This document shows positions 1-6,369 of a DNA stretch of 16,816 bases, piece after piece. A model generated the notes under the pieces. It saw only the letters and a list, made by a program, of their open reading frames with translations, made no database searches and was not told where the DNA came from. The DNA comes from Veillonella parvula (GTDB lineage: Bacteria; Bacillota; Negativicutes; Veillonellales; Veillonellaceae), in assembly GCA_947096075.1 (NCBI GenBank), contig CAMUQE010000026.1:1-16816 (forward strand), given 5' to 3'. Made by a program: the position numbers and the translations under genes. Within the stretch, counting starts at the first letter, position 1; each line of letters begins with the position of its first letter.

Positions 1-70
1 GCGGGTGAAGGGAATCGAACCCTCGCGACCAGCTTGGAAGGCTGGGGCTCTACCATTGAGCTACACCCGC
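1..70 (-). tRNA. tRNA-Gly (anticodon TCC), 3' end cut by window edge
   Basis: On the minus strand the acceptor arm GCGGGTG pairs with CACCCGC at the window edge. The anticodon stem CCAGC/GCTGG encloses the loop CTTCCAA, giving anticodon TCC (glycine). The T-arm carries GGTTCGATTCC. The discriminator base and any CCA lie before base 1, so the gene is incomplete here. It follows tRNA-Pro by 9 bases and is presumably processed from the same transcript. Confidence 0.96.
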
Positions 71-79
71 AAATAAAAA

Positions 80-156
80 TGGTCGGAGCAGCAGGATTCG
101 AACCTGCGACCCCCTGGTCCCAAGCCAGGTGCGCTACCAAACTGCGCTATGCCCCG
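80..156 (-). tRNA. tRNA-Pro (anticodon TGG), CCA encoded
   Basis: A complete 77-base cloverleaf reads on the minus strand. The acceptor stem CGGGGCA/TGCTCCG has one G-T wobble. The D-arm is AGCGCAGTTTGGTAGCGC. The anticodon stem CCTGG/CCAGG encloses loop CTTGGGA (anticodon TGG, proline), and the T-arm contains GGTTCGAATCC. The 3' ACCA is encoded in the DNA (CCA at 80-82). It is the first gene of the tRNA unit, about 11 bases downstream of the predicted transcription start. Confidence 0.97.
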
Positions 157-173
157 TCATTAATTACTTTGCT

Positions 174-202
174 ATTATAGCAAACCCGGTAGTTGATGTC
201 AA
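174..202 (-). promoter_or_regulatory. Perfect consensus sigma70-type promoter for the tRNA-Pro/tRNA-Gly unit
   Basis: On the minus strand TTGACA (197-202) is followed by exactly 17 bases and TATAAT (174-179). This predicts transcription start near 167, just before tRNA-Pro. Strong promoters are usual for stable RNA genes. The -10 box is the centre of an 8-base perfect inverted repeat, TTTGCTAT-t-ATAGCAAA (168-184). Confidence 0.9.
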
Positions 203-452
203 CCACTACTCTTGCTGAGTTCTTACTCTCTCGAGTATCGCTCTGCAACGAAAATTATTATATCATTGATAGAAACTAGTGACAAGTACTTTTTTACAAC
301 TTCATTAATTTTTTTACTTATACATTAATATATTCTTTAATATATATCTATCCTTACTTCTATTATCCTATACGCCTACGCCTCTATATCATTTTAATCT
401 ATAAATTATTCGCCCTAATAGTATAAAGCCAATCATATGCTTAATCGAGCAT
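203..452. other. AT-rich intergenic stretch with no gene seen
   Basis: Between the tRNA promoter and the malic enzyme terminator I find no open frame with a ribosome binding site and no recognisable RNA. The sequence is very AT-rich with runs of T and TATA-like words, especially 290-420. A short ATATGC/GCATAT inverted repeat (435-440 with 449-454) lies just beyond the malic enzyme terminator and has no assignable role. Confidence 0.6.
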
Positions 453-485
453 ATAAAAACATGCACCCCTATCGAGGTGCATGTT
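453..485 (-). terminator. Rho-independent terminator of the malic enzyme gene
   Basis: On the minus strand a perfect 10-bp stem AACATGCACC/GGTGCATGTT (476-485 with 458-467) encloses an 8-base loop and is followed by TTTTTATAT. It begins about 50 bases after the malic enzyme stop codon. Confidence 0.9.
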
Positions 486-536
486 GTATTGTTCTATAGT
501 TATATAAGATTTTAAAATGCTAGTAAAGCAAATAGC

Positions 537-1742
537 TTAACCTTCGTAGCTACCATCTTCTACTACTTGAGGATTTTTTGCGATACCTTGTTTTACAGCA
601 ACTTCAGCAACTGCTTTAGCAACAGCTGGAGCTACACGAGGATCGAATACGGATGGCATTACGTTTTCTTCGTTCAATTCGCTATCAGGAATCAAGTGAG
701 CCAAAGCGTCAGCAGCAGCTAATTTCATTTCGTCAGTGATTTGAGCCGCACGAACGTCGATAGCGCCGCGGAATACGCCAGGGAATACTGCTACGTTGTT
801 GATTTGGTTAGGAGCGTCGGAACGACCTGTACCAGCAACGCGGATACCAGCAGCTTTCATATCAGCATATGTAGCTTCTGGGTTAGGGTTAGCCATTGCA
901 AATACGATTGCATCGTCAGCCAAGTTTTCCAAAATTTCTTTTGTAAAAGCACCTGCTGCAGATACACCAAGAAGAATGTCGGCGCCTTTAGCATTTTCAG
1001 CCAAGTTGCCATGTTTTTCTTCAAGTTTAAGCAAATCAATCAATTCAGCTTGCAAAGAGTCAAGTCGTTTGTAGTCTTTGTGCAATACGCCAGAGGATAC
1101 CAACAATGTGATATCACGAGCACCTGCAAGGTACAATAAGCGAGCAATGTTTGCACCAGCAGCACCAGCACCGTTTACAACGATTTTAGCAGTAGCTAAA
1201 TCTTTTTTAACTAAACGAAGAGCACCTTTTACACCAGCTAAGCATGCAATAGCAGTACCGTGTTGGTCATCGTGGAATACAGGGATTTCTAACTCTGCTT
1301 TCAAACGATTTTCAACTTCATAGCATTTAGGAGAGGAAATATCTTCTAAATTAATACCAGCAAAGTTTTTTTGCAATAATTTTACTGTATTGATCAATGT
1401 ATCAGCATCTTTTGTATCTACAACCAATGGAATGCAGTCTACATCACCGAATTTTTTGAACAATAAGGATTTACCTTCCATTACAGGCAATGCCGCAGCA
1501 GCACCGATATCGCCAAGACCAAGTACACGAGTACCGTCGGATACTACGGCAACCATGTTGGAGCGACAAGTTAATTCGAAGGATTCTGCTTCATTATCTT
1601 TAATACGCAAGCATGGCTCTGCTACACCTGGTGTGTAAGCTACAGATAAATCATGAGCGTCTTTTAATTCATATTTAGTTCCTACAGTAAGGAAACCTTT
1701 TAATTCACGTTTTTTTTGTACAGCTAATTCACGTACGTCCAT
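537..1742 (-). CDS. Malic enzyme (oxaloacetate-decarboxylating malate dehydrogenase)
   Basis: The protein (401 residues) belongs to the short bacterial malic enzymes, which oxidatively decarboxylate malate to pyruvate and CO2 using NAD or NADP. Visible signatures are YTPGVAEP (36-43, catalytic Tyr36), the stretch around GDIGAAAALPVMEGK (78-91, with the likely catalytic Lys91), the metal-site region HDDQHGTAI (157-165) and the Rossmann motif GAGAAGANIARLL (191-203). Length is normal for a single-domain form without a phosphotransacetylase-like tail. I chose the ATG at 1742 because AGGAG lies 7 bases before it; an in-frame ATG at 1766 has no comparable site. The gene stands alone with its own promoter (1810-1838) and terminator. 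In lactate- or malate-using anaerobes it would link C4 acids to pyruvate. The cofactor cannot be decided from sequence reading alone. Confidence 0.95.
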   Translation of the reverse strand: MDVRELAVQKKRELKGFLTVGTKYELKDAHDLSVAYTPGVAEPCLRIKDNEAESFELTCRSNMVAVVSDGTRVLGLGDIGAAAALPVMEGKSLLFKKFGDVDCIPLVVDTKDADTLINTVKLLQKNFAGINLEDISSPKCYEVENRLKAELEIPVFHDDQHGTAIACLAGVKGALRLVKKDLATAKIVVNGAGAAGANIARLLYLAGARDITLLVSSGVLHKDYKRLDSLQAELIDLLKLEEKHGNLAENAKGADILLGVSAAGAFTKEILENLADDAIVFAMANPNPEATYADMKAAGIRVAGTGRSDAPNQINNVAVFPGVFRGAIDVRAAQITDEMKLAAADALAHLIPDSELNEENVMPSVFDPRVAPAVAKAVAEVAVKQGIAKNPQVVEDGSYEG

Positions 1743-1769
1743 AATAATTCTCCTTTGTGGATACACTCG

Positions 1770-1783
1770 GACTCTTTAGAGTC
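1770..1783 (-). promoter_or_regulatory. Small inverted repeat in the malic enzyme 5' leader
   Basis: GACTC-TTTA-GAGTC forms a 5-bp stem with a 4-base loop. It falls in the roughly 60-base untranslated leader, about 15 bases before the AGGAG. It could be a weak leader hairpin or a DNA-binding site. It does not cover the ribosome binding site. Confidence 0.35.
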
Positions 1784-1809
1784 GGTAATTTATACCTTTA
1801 ACTAATTGT

Positions 1810-1838
1810 ATTATACAAAATGCTAAATCATAATTCAA
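1810..1838 (-). promoter_or_regulatory. Promoter of the malic enzyme gene
   Basis: On the minus strand TTGAAT (1833-1838), a 17-base spacer and TATAAT (1810-1815) match the housekeeping promoter consensus at 10 of 12 positions. The predicted start is near 1803, giving a leader of about 60 bases. Confidence 0.82.
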
Positions 1839-1881
1839 GTTTTTTCGATATAGTTTTTCGAAATTTTTAAAAACTACTATC

Positions 1882-1927
1882 ATTAAGCTCCAGTAGTAAT
1901 AAAGATTAAGCGCTAATAGTAATAAAG
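1882..1927. repeat. 23-bp tandem direct repeat upstream of the malic enzyme promoter
   Basis: Two adjoining 23-base units (1882-1904 and 1905-1927) differ at 3 positions. Both start ATTAAGC and end TAGTAATAAAG. They lie 44-89 bases upstream of the malic enzyme -35 box and next to the speD terminator. Either a small duplication or a tandem protein-binding site is possible. Confidence 0.7.
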
Positions 1928-1933
1928 TAAATT

Positions 1934-1971
1934 ATAAAAAAGTAGATAAACCATATAAGGCTTATCTACTT
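1934..1971 (-). terminator. Rho-independent terminator after speD
   Basis: On the minus strand a 13-bp stem (1959-1971 with 1940-1952, one G-U wobble) encloses the 6-base loop TTATAT and is followed by a run of T. It ends the rph-rdgB-yfcE-speD run about 60 bases after the speD stop. Confidence 0.9.
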
Positions 1972-2030
1972 CAAATCTATCTTCGTATTATACGGTAAAA
2001 GCTGTCACACCAATGTTATAAAAGCGGTCT

Positions 2031-2813
2031 TTAAGCTTTTACAGATGGCAAATTGCGTCCATAGAAGATTTCCATCATTTCTTGTTTTAATTGATGTTTA
2101 ATTTGCTTGATTTCACGATCGCTCAACTCAGACTCAGTGATGCCAAAGAGATAATTATCTAAATCAAATTCTTTTAACATCATCTTTGTATGGAAAATAT
2201 TTTCTTGATATACATTTACATCAATCATGTTGTACATGTTGCGAGTTTTTGCACTAATGTAATTTTGAATGGAATTGATACGATGATCGATATAAATCTT
2301 CTTACCAGATACGTCACGAGTAAATCCACGTACATGATAATCCAAGGTAAGAATATCAGAGTCAAAACTTTGAATTAAGTAATTAAGTGCATTTAGCGGA
2401 GAAATTTGACCGCAGGTAGATACTTCAATATCTGCACGGAATGTGCTAATCCCTTTATGAGGATGGCTTTCAGGGTACGTATGTACAGTAAGATGCGATT
2501 TATCTAGATGCATAACTACATCTTCTTTTTCAATTTCCTCTTCAGAAATCAAAATCGTAACAGATGCGCCTTGTGGATCGTAATCTTGTTTCGCTACGTT
2601 AAGGATGTTAGCACCGATAATATGGCTAACTTCCGTCAAAATAGCTGTTAAACGATCCGCATTGTATACTTCATCAATGTACTGAATGTATTGTTTCTTC
2701 TCTTCTTCCGTACGAGTATAACAAATATCATAAATATTAAAACTCAATGTCTTGGTGAGATTGTTAAAACCATATAACTTCATTTTAGGCTTTGCTTTAA
2801 CTGGTGTATCCAT
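2031..2813 (-). CDS. speD: S-adenosylmethionine decarboxylase proenzyme, E. coli type
   Basis: SpeD decarboxylates S-adenosylmethionine to supply the aminopropyl donor for spermidine-type polyamines. The 260-residue protein follows the E. coli enzyme (264 residues) closely across its length: LYGFNNLTKTLSF near the start, YNADRLT at 50-56, QDYDPQGASVTIL at 76-88, FRADIEVSTCG and NVYQENIFHTKM. The self-cleavage site is HLDKSHLTVHTYPESHP; Ser106 after Lys105 should become the pyruvoyl group, splitting the chain into beta and alpha subunits. The start at 2813 has a purine-rich GGAAAGGG about 12 bases upstream. A second ATG at 2783 would match the E. coli N-terminus but has no ribosome binding site. 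It is the last gene of the rph cluster, 77 bases after the phosphoesterase. No spermidine synthase (speE) lies in the window. Confidence 0.96.
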   Translation of the reverse strand: MDTPVKAKPKMKLYGFNNLTKTLSFNIYDICYTRTEEEKKQYIQYIDEVYNADRLTAILTEVSHIIGANILNVAKQDYDPQGASVTILISEEEIEKEDVVMHLDKSHLTVHTYPESHPHKGISTFRADIEVSTCGQISPLNALNYLIQSFDSDILTLDYHVRGFTRDVSGKKIYIDHRINSIQNYISAKTRNMYNMIDVNVYQENIFHTKMMLKEFDLDNYLFGITESELSDREIKQIKHQLKQEMMEIFYGRNLPSVKA

Positions 2814-2857
2814 GATATGTCATAACCCTTTCCATGCATAGACTTACTATTTCTTTT

Positions 2858-2881
2858 GAAAGTTTCGCAAACGAAGCTTTC
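2858..2881 (-). other. Hairpin between the yfcE-like gene and speD
   Basis: The minus strand folds as GAAAG/CTTTC and TTCG/CGAA with one C-A mismatch and a TTTG loop. It starts 9 bases after the phosphoesterase stop. It has no T-run, so it is not a normal terminator. An mRNA processing or 3'-protecting element between two cotranscribed genes is possible. Confidence 0.4.
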
Positions 2882-2890
2882 ACCATATAA

Positions 2891-3388
2891 CTAAACAATA
2901 TCTTGTTTGTACACAAACTCTACATTAAACTGTCCATTATCGTAGGTAACGATGGCAAAAGTGCCACCGGAGCGATCACGAGCCAAAGAAATACTGCCAG
3001 GATTTACAAATACCGCATCACGGGCACGAACCTCCCCATGATGATGGCTATGACCGGACACGATGAGTCGCGCACCCATGTCAGTTCCTAACTCAATCAG
3101 TTTTTGTATTCGATTATAATATGATACCTCATGACCATGAGTCATGTAAATATAGGTATCTTCAAGAGGAATCAATTGCTCTCGTGGTTCAAGCGGTTGC
3201 ACACGATCGTTATTGCCACGCACCGCATAAACAGGAATATCCGTATGTTCCTGCATATAGCGTGCATCATCGCCAAAATCGCCAGCATGAAGCCACATAT
3301 CGATATCTTGATCGGCAGTAGCCTCCAATACGAGGTCGATATCCTCTAGATACCCATGAGTATCACTTAAAATGCCAATTCGTTTCAT
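2891..3388 (-). CDS. YfcE/MJ0936-family metallophosphoesterase
   Basis: This is a 165-residue calcineurin-like phosphoesterase of the small YfcE/MJ0936 (B. subtilis YsnB) type, which hydrolyses phosphodiesters in vitro with two metal ions. The metal ligands are visible in order: SDTHG (8-12, Asp9 and His11), HAGD (34-37), GNND (58-61), THGH (83-86) and SGHSHHH (111-117). A conserved NPGS follows at 129-132. The physiological substrate of this family is not settled. It follows rph and rdgB, the same order as rph-ysnA-ysnB in Bacillus, which supports a role in RNA or nucleotide housekeeping. The ribosome binding site is weak. A perfect palindrome lies in the 66-base gap before it. Confidence 0.9.
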   Translation of the reverse strand: MKRIGILSDTHGYLEDIDLVLEATADQDIDMWLHAGDFGDDARYMQEHTDIPVYAVRGNNDRVQPLEPREQLIPLEDTYIYMTHGHEVSYYNRIQKLIELGTDMGARLIVSGHSHHHGEVRARDAVFVNPGSISLARDRSGGTFAIVTYDNGQFNVEFVYKQDIV

Positions 3389-3427
3389 TGTATTTAATCT
3401 CTAATGCCACTATATTATATATTTATA

Positions 3428-3448
3428 TGAACTATAACATATAGTTCA
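3428..3448 (-). other. Perfect 9-bp inverted repeat between rdgB and the phosphoesterase
   Basis: TGAACTATA-aca-TATAGTTCA is a perfect inverted repeat 7 bases after the rdgB stop. Nearby on the minus strand is TATAAT, but no good -35 box precedes it. It could be an operator over a weak internal promoter or an mRNA hairpin. There is no T-run. Confidence 0.45.
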
Positions 3449-3454
3449 AAAATA

Positions 3455-4030
3455 TCAAAGCTTGTTAATCAATTCACGTAGTGCACGGCCACGATGACTA
3501 ATCGTTTCCTTCTCTTCTATACTAAGCTCTGCCATCGTCTTTTTAAACTCAGGCACATAGAAGTACGGATCATAGCCAAAGCCATTTTCCCCTTTTGGCT
3601 CATCTTGAACGAGTCCATCGCAATAGCCTTCAGCCGTCACTTCTCGACCACCAGGGTATACAAGTGCTAAAGCACATACATAATGACCTGTACGGTTACT
3701 TTTCCCTTGTAGTTCACGAATTAACTTCTCGTTGTTTGCATTGTCATCACCATGGCGACCTGCATAACGCGCAGAATATACACCTGGTGCACCATTGAGG
3801 ACATCAACCGTAATGCCAGAGTCATCAGCAAGACATGGGCGATTCGTAGCCTTTGCATAGTAGCGAGCCTTCAACAAAGCATTTTCCATAAAGGTTGTAC
3901 CAGTTTCCTCAGGCTCCTCAATGGAAATCACAGCTTTTACAGGTACACAATCGATAGATAAATGGGAGAAAGCCTCGGAGAACTCACGAATTTTTCCTTT
4001 ATTGCCTGTAGCAAGTACAATTTGTTCCAT
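3455..4030 (-). CDS. rdgB: XTP/dITP diphosphatase (RdgB/HAM1 family)
   Basis: The enzyme removes non-canonical purine triphosphates (dITP, XTP, ITP) from the nucleotide pool by cleaving them to monophosphate and pyrophosphate. The 191-residue product has the family landmarks: ATGNKGK (7-13) that binds the triphosphate, LADDSG (67-72) with the catalytic/metal aspartates, the substrate-loop region GAPGVYSARYAG (80-91), GFGYDP (150-155) and SHRGRA (178-183). Translation starts at 4030, one base after the rph stop, and its GGAGG site lies inside the last codons of rph, so the two are probably translationally coupled. An in-frame ATG at 4066 lies inside rph and has no such site. Length is typical. 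Confidence 0.96.
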   Translation of the reverse strand: MEQIVLATGNKGKIREFSEAFSHLSIDCVPVKAVISIEEPEETGTTFMENALLKARYYAKATNRPCLADDSGITVDVLNGAPGVYSARYAGRHGDDNANNEKLIRELQGKSNRTGHYVCALALVYPGGREVTAEGYCDGLVQDEPKGENGFGYDPYFYVPEFKKTMAELSIEEKETISHRGRALRELINKL

Positions 4031-4031
4031 C

Positions 4032-4787
4032 TTACACCTCCGGAGCTGTTGGATATACCTTACCAACTTTATCTGCTGTACTACCTAATGCTTCGCGTTG
4101 TTTTGCCATTAGCTCATCAGTAGCAGCTTCTGCTAGATCAAGTAAAGTGTTGAGCTCATCACGATTAAAGGTACCGTGTTCACCTGTACCTTGCACTTCA
4201 ACCATATTGCCAGAACCGGTACGGACTACATTCATATCTACGATGGCTGCACTGTCCTCTTCATAACAAAGATCTGTAATAGGGCCGTCAGGACCAATAC
4301 CTACCGAAATAGCGGCACAGAAGTCAGTAATTGGAAATTTGCCTGCTCCGCCAAAGGTGAAGTCCACCGCATCAACGAGGGCTACAAAGGCACCCGTAAT
4401 AGATGCTGTACGCGTACCGCCATCCGCTTGGATAACGTCGCAGTCGATAGTGATAGAACGTTCTCCTAATGCTTCAAGATCTACAACAGCACGCAATGCA
4501 CGACCGATAAGACGTTGAATTTCTACAGTCCGTCCTGTTTGTTTTCCCTTTGCAGCCTCACGGCTCACGCGAGTTTGCGTAGAACGTGGCAATAATGAGT
4601 ATTCCGCAGTTACCCATCCTTGCCCAGAACCTTTTAACCAGCGTGGCACAGAATCCTCAACAGTAGCCGTACAGATAACTTTGGTCTTACCACACTCAAT
4701 AAGTACAGATCCTTCTGCATACTCTGTAAAATTCCGTGTTATTTTAATAGGTCGCAATTGACCCGCTGTTCTATTATCGCTGCGCAT
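4032..4787 (-). CDS. rph: Ribonuclease PH
   Basis: RNase PH is a phosphate-dependent 3' to 5' exoribonuclease that trims tRNA precursor tails. The 251-residue protein begins MRSDNR and carries the family signatures: GWVTAEYSLLPRST (57-70), SREAAKGKQTGRTVEIQRLI (75-94), where Arg86 is the expected phosphate-binding arginine, and CDVIQADGGTRTAS (116-129) with Arg126. Length fits the family. It starts the rph-rdgB-yfcE-speD run. The start has GAGGT about 5 bases upstream. A hairpin (4820-4844) and an extended -10 promoter (4854-4862) precede it. Confidence 0.97.
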   Translation of the reverse strand: MRSDNRTAGQLRPIKITRNFTEYAEGSVLIECGKTKVICTATVEDSVPRWLKGSGQGWVTAEYSLLPRSTQTRVSREAAKGKQTGRTVEIQRLIGRALRAVVDLEALGERSITIDCDVIQADGGTRTASITGAFVALVDAVDFTFGGAGKFPITDFCAAISVGIGPDGPITDLCYEEDSAAIVDMNVVRTGSGNMVEVQGTGEHGTFNRDELNTLLDLAEAATDELMAKQREALGSTADKVGKVYPTAPEV

Positions 4788-4819
4788 AAGAACCTCACCA
4801 TTCTAAAACTAAATATTAG

Positions 4820-4844
4820 AACGCCCCTTACACAAAGGGGCGTT
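4820..4844 (-). promoter_or_regulatory. GC-rich perfect hairpin at the 5' end of the rph leader
   Basis: The plus strand reads AACGCCCCTT-acaca-AAGGGGCGTT, a perfect 10-bp stem with a 5-base loop, 33 bases before the rph start. The predicted rph transcription start is only about 3 bases upstream, so the hairpin would be the first structure of the mRNA. On the minus strand only a broken T-run follows (TTCTAATATTT). It may instead, or also, terminate transcription from the upstream deacetylase operon. Confidence 0.6.
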
Positions 4845-4853
4845 ATTTCTTAT

Positions 4854-4862
4854 ATTATATCA
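4854..4862 (-). promoter_or_regulatory. Extended -10 promoter for rph
   Basis: On the minus strand TGATATAAT contains a perfect TATAAT (4854-4859) with the upstream TG of an extended -10 element. The -35 region is poor (ACTGAA at 17-base spacing). The predicted start is near 4847. Confidence 0.6.
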
Positions 4863-4915
4863 TATTTTTTCTATTTTTCAGTATTACAAATCATATTGTA
4901 CTTTGCGATTCTAAG

Positions 4916-4935
4916 ATGATAACTGGCGTTATCAT
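4916..4935 (-). other. Inverted repeat just after the deacetylase gene
   Basis: ATGATAAC-TGGC-GTTATCAT is a perfect 8-bp inverted repeat with a 4-base loop, starting 15 bases after the deacetylase stop. No T-run follows on the minus strand. It may stabilise the mRNA 3' end or act as a factor-dependent terminator. Confidence 0.4.
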
Positions 4936-4950
4936 TTACGGAGATTAACA

Positions 4951-6369
4951 TTATAGTTCATATTGTCCGTCACCAAGTGGATCTACCACAACGTAACGGC
5001 TTGCTCCCCCTTCTACTTTGGCTCGTTTCGCTTCTACAATAGCATCTTTACGCATCCCTTCATCTGCTTGCCAAGGTATAAACATAGCATATACACTTTG
5101 CGGCCCATACGGTCCGTATTGTCCTCGCGAGAACACGCTATGCCAGCCTACCTTGTTTTTATACATGCGCACCTTTTCAAGGCGCTCCTCTTGTACGCCT
5201 GTTTCATCGTAGTACACGTTATAATGATTAGACCAAACATCCCCTGCACCTACGCGCTCGTCTTCGGCCATCTTATGACGGTTAGCCCATTGTATTTTCC
5301 ACTTAACGATTAAATCATCTATGTAACTAGTTACATTTTGACTCTGTTTGTATTTAACAGGATCAAAGGCAGGTTCTACGACTTTGCTGTAATCAAGGCC
5401 TGCCATGGATAAAATGATACCCGTATTTACATATGGCAACGCTTCTTGTACGGAATAGCCTCCTTCAAGTACAGCTATATCTGCTTGTAACAAATCGACT
5501 AATTCCGCATAGCCCTTCGCAGTTACCTGCATATTAGCCAACGGATCACTAAAGTGATTATCTTGTCCTGCCGAGTTAATGACGATATCTGGATTAAACT
5601 CTTCAAGAATAGGCAATACCAGCTCACGCATAACCTTCATCAAGCCTTCGTCACCTGTGCCCGGAGGCAGCGGAATATCTATATTACCACCGATAGCCTG
5701 AGGACCTCCAAATTCATCCATAAAACCTGTTCCTGGATAGAGGGTTCGTCCATCTTGGTGAAAGCTAATGTATAAGGTATCTGGATCGTGGTAAAACACA
5801 TCTTGAGTACCATCACCGTGATGTACATCAGTATCTACTACGGCAACGCGTTTGAGTCCATAGGTTTGGCGCATGTGTTGAATCATAACGGCTTCAATAT
5901 TAATCGTACAAAAGCCACGAATACCATGAACCATAGCCATTGCGTGGTGACCTGGTGGTCTTACTAACGCAAAAGCACGGTCTACTTCACCGCGCATGAC
6001 TGCATCAGCTGCCGCAATAGCACCTCCAGCAGATACCCGATGAGCTTCAGTCACCCAAGACTCTAAATCTGGAGCGCCAACGTGAACCCGCTCTATGGTA
6101 TCCCAATCAGCTACTATGGGATTATATTCTCTAATATTCGGTATATCTAACAGACCTTCCTCTACGATTTGATCACGCGTATAAAGTAAACGCTCTTGTC
6201 GTTCAGGATGTGTTTCAGAAATTTTCCAGTCAAACGCAGGGAAAAAGACAAGACCTAAACTGTGATGATATTTAGCTTTATCAATAGTAGAGCTCGTAGC
6301 CTCATTCTGTTTAGTATCCATATTTAGAATACCATGACGCTCTCGATAGGATAGTCCTTTATTCCACAT
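4951..6369 (-). CDS. Histone deacetylase-family zinc amidohydrolase with long C-terminal extension
   Basis: The first ~330 of 472 residues form an arginase/deacetylase fold. Visible motifs are HPERQERL (54-61), RPPGHHA (137-143) with the His141-His142 pair, VDTDVHHGDG (178-187) with likely zinc ligands Asp181 and His183, SAGQDNHFSDPL (266-277) with likely zinc ligand Asp270, and EGGY (302-305) with transition-state Tyr305. All catalytic positions are intact, so an active hydrolase of acetylated or other acylated amines is expected; the substrate is unknown. Bacterial relatives include acetylpolyamine deacetylases. Residues ~335-472 are an extra region (RGQYGPYGPQSVY, FIPWQADEG) that I do not recognise. 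The start at 6369 overlaps the end of the HyuA-like gene by 11 bases and has GGGGGTG 7 bases upstream, so translation is probably coupled. A second ATG at residue 17 has no ribosome binding site. Confidence 0.88.
   Translation of the reverse strand: MWNKGLSYRERHGILNMDTKQNEATSSTIDKAKYHHSLGLVFFPAFDWKISETHPERQERLLYTRDQIVEEGLLDIPNIREYNPIVADWDTIERVHVGAPDLESWVTEAHRVSAGGAIAAADAVMRGEVDRAFALVRPPGHHAMAMVHGIRGFCTINIEAVMIQHMRQTYGLKRVAVVDTDVHHGDGTQDVFYHDPDTLYISFHQDGRTLYPGTGFMDEFGGPQAIGGNIDIPLPPGTGDEGLMKVMRELVLPILEEFNPDIVINSAGQDNHFSDPLANMQVTAKGYAELVDLLQADIAVLEGGYSVQEALPYVNTGIILSMAGLDYSKVVEPAFDPVKYKQSQNVTSYIDDLIVKWKIQWANRHKMAEDERVGAGDVWSNHYNVYYDETGVQEERLEKVRMYKNKVGWHSVFSRGQYGPYGPQSVYAMFIPWQADEGMRKDAIVEAKRAKVEGGASRYVVVDPLGDGQYEL

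Noticed and set aside
435..454. Second hairpin next to the malic enzyme terminator as part of a small RNA
   Set aside because: The stem is only 6 A/T-rich base pairs, lies after the terminator T-run and has no promoter of its own that I can support.
1740..1766. Earlier ATG for the malic enzyme at 1766
   Set aside because: The AGGAG site lies between 1766 and the ATG at 1742, so it can only serve the downstream start.
1882..1927. CRISPR-like array
   Set aside because: Only two units are present, they abut with no spacer, and no cas gene is near.
4963..5313. Plus-strand open frame opposite the deacetylase-family gene
   Set aside because: It is fully antisense to a conserved coding region, with no recognisable family and no plausible promoter or ribosome binding site.
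4951..6369. Assignment of the deacetylase-family protein as AcuC
   Set aside because: The protein is longer, has an extra C-terminal region and has no acetoin or acetyl-CoA synthetase neighbours. Only the family is supported.
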